Part shown: piece after piece, positions 60,901 to 64,000 of the stretch | How positions within the stretch are numbered: the stretch's first letter is position 1 | How the letters are laid out: each line of letters begins with the position of its first letter | DNA from: Isoetes taiwanensis | Lineage: Eukaryota; Streptophyta; Lycopodiopsida; Isoetales; Isoetaceae | Length of the DNA stretch: 64,000 nucleotides | NCBI GenBank assembly: GCA_021234155.1 | Contig: JAJEKV010000041.1 | Location: forward strand, 7,076,917 to 7,140,916 | Reading direction: 5' to 3' | Translations under genes and position numbers: made by a program | The notes under the pieces: generated by a model | Database searches by the model: none | What the model was told of the DNA's origin: nothing | Seen by the model: the letters and a program-made list of their open reading frames with translations, nothing else

Positions 60901-60984
60901 TATCTCAGGGTTTGGTTGTATCGTGGTTTTGCACAATTGCTCATTGATGTACCTCATTCTGCTATGCTTTCAGACGCTGTCATG
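42658..60984 (+). CDS. MMS19: MMS19/MET18, cytosolic Fe-S cluster targeting factor (spliced, 3' incomplete)
   Basis: Long HEAT-repeat scaffold that, with CIA1 and CIA2/AE7, hands cytosolic iron-sulfur clusters to targets such as XPD, DNA polymerases and, in plants, the ROS1 DNA demethylase. I recognise the N-terminus (EMGTYLASTDNTVRTRGMLL, IHSLAQFFAARIADWHALCG), the middle (LESLKYLGHCALAYGAD) and the C-terminal GWVGKGLVMRGH and RPLYKQRFF signatures. Exons placed: 42658-42726, 42810-42872, 42928-42982, 43041-43135, 43335-43493, 43802-43861, 46946-47134, 47395-47448, 51435-51476, 51548-52262, 56726-57085, 57162-57256, 58038-58134, 58836-59560, 60909-60984. These total about 950 codons against roughly 1,130 in plant homologues. 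At least one small exon (47.5-51.4 kb), exon(s) in 52.3-56.7 kb and the final exons are not placed. Introns reach 4 kb and hold copia and LINE relics. Confidence 0.88.
43041..43861 (+). CDS. MMS19: MMS19 exons 4-6
   Basis: Exon 4 is 43041-43135, exon 5 is 43335-43493 and exon 6 is 43802-43861. Phases agree throughout. Exon 4 gives MLLLAEIIRRYPQPLEATVI, exon 5 gives ADWHALCGAVSGCLSLL and ends at DRF, and exon 6 gives LCLQLMEKILTCHAKAVVPL. For exon 6 I chose the acceptor CCTACCAG over the nearer GCTTGCAG because it restores the family spacing. Confidence 0.85.
44380..45120 (-). pseudogene. Ty1/copia relic in an MMS19 intron
   Basis: The minus strand contains decayed RNase H-region blocks: DAMLYRPLVGSLIYLTITR and DLRKSMTGYGSFFDASLITW, equivalent to ATLYRxLVGSLxYLTxTR and RRSTSGYxxxxGxxLVxW. 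There are multiple frameshifts. The parts are much more degraded than the copia element at 61885-64000. Confidence 0.65.
45302..45679 (-). pseudogene. LINE C-terminal relic
   Basis: This minus-strand frame includes LRQFRVSSHQSKTEADRAKG and CQMCEIRKTLYFL, which parallels the RVSSYHLEIEVGRAK...CPMC...HFIFTCP block of the LINE at 54.5-56.2 kb. It is the decayed zinc-knuckle end of the same LINE family. Confidence 0.6.
45997..46780 (+). pseudogene. LINE reverse transcriptase relic, plus strand
   Basis: VVLISTFTEGLQKYLLALEG and FCKERELQVNLE correspond to the block after the catalytic YADD of the LINE at 55.5-56.1 kb (VVLISPSVQGLQKHLTALEA). The YADD itself is lost here. FSFQGQPVEIVSAYK follows. 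It is in the opposite orientation to its neighbour at 45302-45679. Confidence 0.6.
46946..47448 (+). CDS. MMS19: MMS19 exons 7 and 8
   Basis: Exon 7 (46946-47134, acceptor TGCAG, donor GTAAGT) encodes GSQLVHGFCAAVEGETDPQC and runs to CYFPVSFNS. Exon 8 (47395-47448) encodes QPDDACGITQESLSTDLQ. Intron 6, of about 3.1 kb, separates exon 7 from exon 6 and carries copia and LINE relics. Confidence 0.85.
49760..49856. repeat. Perfect 20-bp inverted repeat in an intron
   Basis: AAGGGGTTAACCACCCCTGC at 49760-49779 is matched exactly in reverse complement at 49837-49856 around 57 bases. The arms also hold an internal GGTTAACC palindrome. It resembles the ends of a small TIR transposon. Confidence 0.85.
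50757..51020. repeat. Tandem duplication, unit 113 bp, plus shorter tail units
   Basis: 50757-50869 and 50870-50982 are almost identical (CTGTTTCTCTGAATAATTAA and onward). AAACCTGTACACATCT-like partial units continue to about 51020. Confidence 0.9.
51435..52262 (+). CDS. MMS19: MMS19 middle exons, including the 715-bp exon
   Basis: The small exon 51435-51476 (LFVEKLSSDHVTAK) joins in phase to 51548-52262 (LESLKYLGHCALAYGAD and onward to FSSFTEVFKHG). The large exon is helical and Leu/Ala-rich, as expected for HEAT repeats, with no stop in its frame. It ends in phase 1 at donor GTATGC. Confidence 0.85.
52420..52746 (-). pseudogene. LINE RT fragment in an MMS19 intron
   Basis: The minus strand includes LPNLFGLHIDDLESF and IGREGSSL, equivalent to FPTLFGLYIDELETF and LGGEGSML of the LINE at 55.7 kb. 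The 3' end near 52480-52505 carries a GTCCTC...GAGGAC hairpin and an AT-rich tail. Confidence 0.65.
52747..54519. other. MMS19 intron sequence, possible unplaced exon
   Basis: Apart from the candidate exon at 53028-53150, a second weak candidate is 53922-54021 (acceptor ATTTCAG, donor ATG|GTATAC; VPKCCILGSLLSSLGGLLFD). The rest has only short frames. A TGATATCAGAGCC-like primer word on the minus strand near 54368 suggests an LTR element relic. Confidence 0.35.
53028..53150 (+). CDS. Candidate MMS19 exon
   Basis: The acceptor TTTGCAG and donor GGAG|GTTGGC bound 123 bp that continue the phase of the preceding exon (EVFEQRAGACFAALSRREVL). The charged second half (KVKDEKEGKSRS) is less typical. 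It ends in phase 1, so at least one further exon would be needed before 56726. Confidence 0.35.
54520..56170 (-). mobile_element. 5'-truncated LINE with RT and zinc-knuckle end
   Basis: The minus-strand frame 56087-55527 is a clear RVT_1 domain: FVDFRKPFDTVPRNRLFQRL (motif A), GVKQGCPLFPTLFGLYIDEL, then LLYADDVVLIS with the catalytic Asp pair. Just upstream, NPANYCLIMIGHVMEKLYGS reads in another frame. 55239-54979 gives FRVSSYHLEIEVGRAK and CPMCDLNMVESEEHFIFTCP, the C-terminal zinc-knuckle region. A basic tail ends at 54653. The 3' UTR has GGAGG/CCTCC and GACCC/GGGTC hairpins, and the element ends in (CTTT)n near 54520-54545. The endonuclease half is absent, so it is a dead 5' truncation. Confidence 0.85.
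56173..56560. repeat. Three related LTR-like repeats with primer-site words
   Basis: TTTAACATGTACAT(G/A)GTAATTC followed by ATCTATGATAACAATA at about 56175 and 56276, and a looser third unit near 56490 (AGCATGTACAGGGTAATGCT). Read on the minus strand the third contains TGGTATCATAGATCC. Probably nested fragments of LTR termini. Confidence 0.6.
56726..57256 (+). CDS. MMS19: MMS19 exons with ALMTFPSC and AFVSDPSNLV
   Basis: 56726-57085 (120 codons, phase 0 at both ends, acceptor TTGCAG, donor GTATGC) and 57162-57256 (acceptor TTTTCAG, donor GTAATT, ends in phase 2). Helical repeats without stops. The following exon at 58038 restores the phase (ATG AGT GGG). Confidence 0.75.
57257..58835. other. 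MMS19 intron sequence around exon 58038-58134
   Basis: No other gene seen. A loose direct repeat is present: ATGATTGAGCCCTGCCACA near 58394 and ATGATCGAGCCCTCTCACAT near 58602. Confidence 0.45.
58038..60984 (+). CDS. MMS19: MMS19 C-terminal exons, with a GC donor
   Basis: 58038-58134 (SGRHLEGTKKVAINIWAS; an alternative donor lies at about 58096), 58836-59560 (GAICLLGWVGKGLVMRGH, VRPLYKQRFFNSML) and 60909-60984 (VWLYRGFAQLLIDVPHSAML). Joining 59560 to 60909 gives the conserved SR-x-x-LYRGFA junction only if the donor is AG|GCGAGT. The last exon ends at ATG|GTAAGT, so more coding sequence must follow beyond 60985. Confidence 0.82.
60114..60590. repeat. Tandem duplication, unit 244 bp, in the GC-AG intron
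   Basis: Units start at about 60114 and 60358 (CTCTTATGATTTAGGCTG and CTCTTATGATCTAGGCTG) and remain nearly identical through CATGTAGGAGAATCATCATG and beyond. The duplication is recent. Confidence 0.9.
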
Positions 60985-61884
60985 GTAAGTTCCACTACAA
61001 TGCCTGGCGATGGACGGATATAGTTTTAAGACTGCAATGACTAGATGCATGAAATCTGAGGAAAAGATTGATCTAGAACATAAAATATTTATGCGAAGTC
61101 TCCCTTTATTAAGTATCTCACTTACGTTTTTTTATGATGACACGTTTCACCAGCTTTTTAGTTTTTTGACGTTAAATTTAACACTCATGTTTAAGCTGAG
61201 ATGTGAAATTTTAGCTCACGTTTAGGTCAGGCTTTGATTCTCCCCTTCAAGCGGGCTACTCAATACGTGTAACTGAGGCACCTTTCCACAATAATCAAGT
61301 TTTCTTCAAGTGCTTCCCTTGCTCCCAAACTTCGTGTGAAATGTCATGAGGTAATATGATATTCGGCATGATATGGACATCCTCAAGGGAGCTATCCACT
61401 AGAAGATAATTCTACAAGGACGTTTTGGGGCAGTTTTTGTCTCCTGAAGCTGGGGGACTCAAGGCCATGGCGTGGGAGCAAAGGATATCTCTGCAACTTA
61501 GGGACTGCAGAATCTGAAGAACACTTTATCTTCTTATGTCTGGCATGCTTGTAACAGGTTCAGCAGGAACAGAAGTAGCAACCTCATCAAATACATTTGC
61601 CCAAACATTGTAAGGATCATCAGAATCACTAACGGATATGGATATTGAGCTGAAGACGCTCCTTGACCTATCAAAGGAACTCCCACATGCTCATCCTCAA
61701 GAATCCATAAATCTGGAAATTTAGAATCGTTAGTAGTAGATGAAGATGTTAAGTGGAGAAGATGATCTGAACAGCAAAACACTATGGAGAGAGGAGGAGA
61801 TGCAGCAAGCAACAAAGGAGGAGCAAGAAACTCATGAGATGGTACATATATACATGCCACTTAACATGTCCAATATATATCACA
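60985..61884. other. MMS19 intron into the copia 3' LTR
   Basis: No exon found. From 61884 downward the sequence belongs to the 3' LTR of the copia element. Its outer end could not be located. Confidence 0.4.
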
Positions 61885-61900
61885 TTATACTATTCTAACA
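61540..61900 (-). repeat. 3' LTR of the copia element (inner end defined)
   Basis: The LTR begins with TGTTAGAATAGTATAATG at 61900. A TATATATG box lies near 61850. The outer end is a guess, because the matching 5' LTR is outside the window. Confidence 0.55.
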
Positions 61901-64000
61901 CTCCCCCTTAATGTGATATTCCAGACTCCTCTTTCCTCACGCCAAGAGCTGAAAGCTTCAAACTTGGCTTTTCCTAATGGCTTTGTGAAAATATCTGCAA
62001 TTTGATCTTCTGACCTGCAGTATTGGATATCAATTTCTCCATTCTCAACTTTTTCTCGTACAAAATGGTAGGTAGTTTCAATGTGCTTAGTTCTGCCATG
62101 AAAAACAAGATTGTTTGCAATGCGTATGCTGCTCATATTATCAGTGAAAATGCAAGTAGGTCTGCTGTCATGGATCCCAATTTCTTCCATGAATTTTTGA
62201 ATCCAAACGGATTCACATGCTGCAATGCTACAACCTTTATATTCTGCTTCAGCAGTGCTAATTGCAACAGTGCTTTGTCTCTTACTTTTCCAAGTTACAA
62301 TACCATTTCCAATTGAGAATGCATAACCACTTGTGGATCTTCTCGTGTCCATACAACCAGCCATATCAGAGTCTGTGTATCCAACTACATCAAGTTGGCT
62401 ATTTGATTCATACAAGATACCAAAATCATGTGTTCCCTTGATGTATCTCAGCACTCTCTTAGCAGCGATCCAATGTGTTGGAGTAGGATTAGCCAAAAAT
62501 CTACTCAATACTCCTACAGCAAATGATATATCAGGTCTGGTCACAGTGAGATAATTCAAGCTTCCTACTAATGCCCTGTAGAGTGTTGCATCGCATAATT
62601 TTGCACTTTTCTCATGAGCAGAAAGGTTAATGCCAACCTCCATTGGCGTAGAAGCTGGTTTAGCAGTCTCCATATGGAATTTCCTTAGTAAATCTGCTGC
62701 ATACTTCTTCAGATAAAGATTCCATTGGCAGCCTTCTGCACTTCAATGCCCAAGAAGTAGTGCAACTCTCCAAGACTTGTCATGTCAAAGAACTCTCCAA
62801 ATTGTTTTATCTCATGTTGAATCAACTTGAGAGAACTGCCCGTGACAATGAGATCATCTACATATACTACGATCAAAGTAATGTCATTACCATCATGCTT
62901 AATATAGAGTCTAGAATCTGCACTGCTCCTTACAAAGTTTTTGCTCAATAACTATCAAGTTTGGAATACCAAGCCTGAGATGACTGTTTTAGCCCCCCAT
63001 ATAATGCTTTGTTCAGTTTGCAAACAAAATCGTTACCTTCGTGCTTGTATCTGGGTGGTTGCTGCAAATAGCCCAACTCCTTGAGCTCTCCGTTCAAGAA
63101 AGCGCTTTTCACATCAAGTTGATGCAACTTCCATCCAAATTGAGCTGCAAGTGATATGGCTAACCTCACTGTTTCCATTTTGGCTACCGGAGCATAAGTG
63201 TCTAAGTAATCTTCCCCTTCTCTTTGAGCAAAAGCTTTTGCCACCAGCCTGGCTTTGTGCCTTTGAACAGTCCCATCTGCATTATACTTTAGCTTATAGA
63301 CCCATTTACATCCAATGGCATTTCTATCCTTTGGTCTTGGCACCAATTCCCATGTATTGTTGACTAGTATGGATTTATGCTCCTCATCCATTGCATCCTT
63401 CCATTCCTTAGAATGCCTAGCATCTTTAAACGAAATGGGTTCACAAATATTGGCAAAATTACATTGATGAGCTGCTGCACTTGTTTCGGACTCAATATTG
63501 CATTGACTTCTTGTAAATGGTCTTTGTGCCCAAGGTGCCGCATGAGTAGTAGGGGCTGATTTTGCATTCAGCTGAGTTGCGTCAGACTTTGCTGTTGGTT
63601 TTTCACCAATGTCATCTTTTGCTACTTCTTTACCAGCTCTTCTTTCATAGGTGAGCACTTTATCGGGCCAAATTCTTGGTTGACATTGAGGTGTAACAGG
63701 CCTGTTTTGATCTGATACTTCATCTTGCCGCCATTTAAGTGGGAATTCAAGTATTTCCTCCTCTTGCTCTTGCTGATCAGTGACTGATATTGGACCTGCA
63801 GTGCTCTCATCAAATGTCACGTCACGCGAGACAATTATTTTCTGCTTAGCAGGATCCCATAATTTGTAAGCCTTAGCCCTCAAACTATAGCCAAGCATGG
63901 TACAAACTCTTACTTTGTCATCGAATTTCTTCCTGTCATCCTCATTAAAAACATGCGCATAAGCTTTACATCCAAATACACGCAAATGATTCACATCTGG
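61885..64000 (-). pseudogene. Ty1/copia polyprotein: integrase end, RT and RNase H
   Basis: Minus strand, entering from beyond the window. 63994-62945 holds the integrase C-terminal region (LRVFGCKAYAHVF, AYKLWDPAKQKIIVSRDV) and the first RT blocks (NTWELVP, IGCKWVYKLKYNADGTVQRH, QLDVKSAFLNGEL), ending with a stop after SSQAWYSKLDSY. 62948-62709 resumes in another frame with VYVDDLIVTG, the catalytic YVDD. 62673-61885 is RNase H (GYTDSDMAGCMDTRRSTSGY, STAEAEYKG, EDQIADIFTKPLGKAKFEAF). Two frameshifts (about 62945 and 62690) disable an otherwise well-kept copy. It is antisense to MMS19. Confidence 0.93.
61901..61912 (-). promoter_or_regulatory. Polypurine tract of the copia element
   Basis: The minus strand reads TTAAGGGGGAG immediately before TGTTAGAATAG at 61900, the typical junction between the polypurine tract and the TG start of the 3' LTR. 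Confidence 0.8.

Overview
The window is nuclear DNA from a land plant with a large, repeat-rich genome. Three things point to this: a plant-type MMS19/MET18 gene with many exons and very long, transposon-filled introns; a fragment of a plant glutamate-receptor-like gene; and plant Ty1/copia, Ty3/gypsy, LINE and MITE-type elements. The transposon load and intron sizes recall ferns or gymnosperms, but the species cannot be fixed from the sequence. Most short open frames are chance frames or transposon debris.

Layout. 1-4418: no recognisable gene; one long (TA)n array and an old tandem duplication. 4419-14655: a composite retroelement. Two nearly identical direct repeats of about 2.3 kb (4419-6750 and 12307-14655) flank a region whose minus strand encodes a reverse transcriptase. 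Reading down from about 9043, its motifs are CxC, DKASNN, HKNNFRWI, DVTKCYESIP, GIPM and YMDD. This order resembles Penelope-like elements rather than Ty1/Ty3 or ordinary LINEs. Each flanking repeat carries an open frame with an AT-hook-like motif. 14640-35240: mostly repeats. They include AT-rich arrays, a dispersed family with GAGGTGGC and GCCGT motifs, a LINE tail with a 17-bp target duplication, fold-back MITEs, a frameshifted glutamate-receptor C-terminus (about 18635-18975, minus) and one weak gene candidate (15313-15860). 35440-38079: the 5' part of a Ty3/gypsy-like element, with one LTR (37145-37608) meeting a second LTR head to head (37609-38079) to form a palindrome of about 0.9 kb.

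42658-60984 (+): the main host gene, MMS19/MET18, the HEAT-repeat adaptor that targets cytosolic iron-sulfur clusters to DNA-metabolism enzymes. I place fifteen exons by splice signals, reading phase and remembered family similarity, giving about 950 codons. At least one exon near 47.5-51.4 kb, part of the middle (52.3-56.7 kb) and the C-terminus are not placed. The introns hold copia and LINE relics and tandem duplications. One intron has a GC donor. A TIR element and a perfect 36-bp hairpin lie directly upstream of the start codon. 61885-64000 (-): a Ty1/copia polyprotein in opposite orientation, inside or just downstream of the gene.

The most unusual item is the 4419-14655 element: a PLE-like reverse transcriptase in a plant, bounded by long direct repeats with no visible TG...CA ends.
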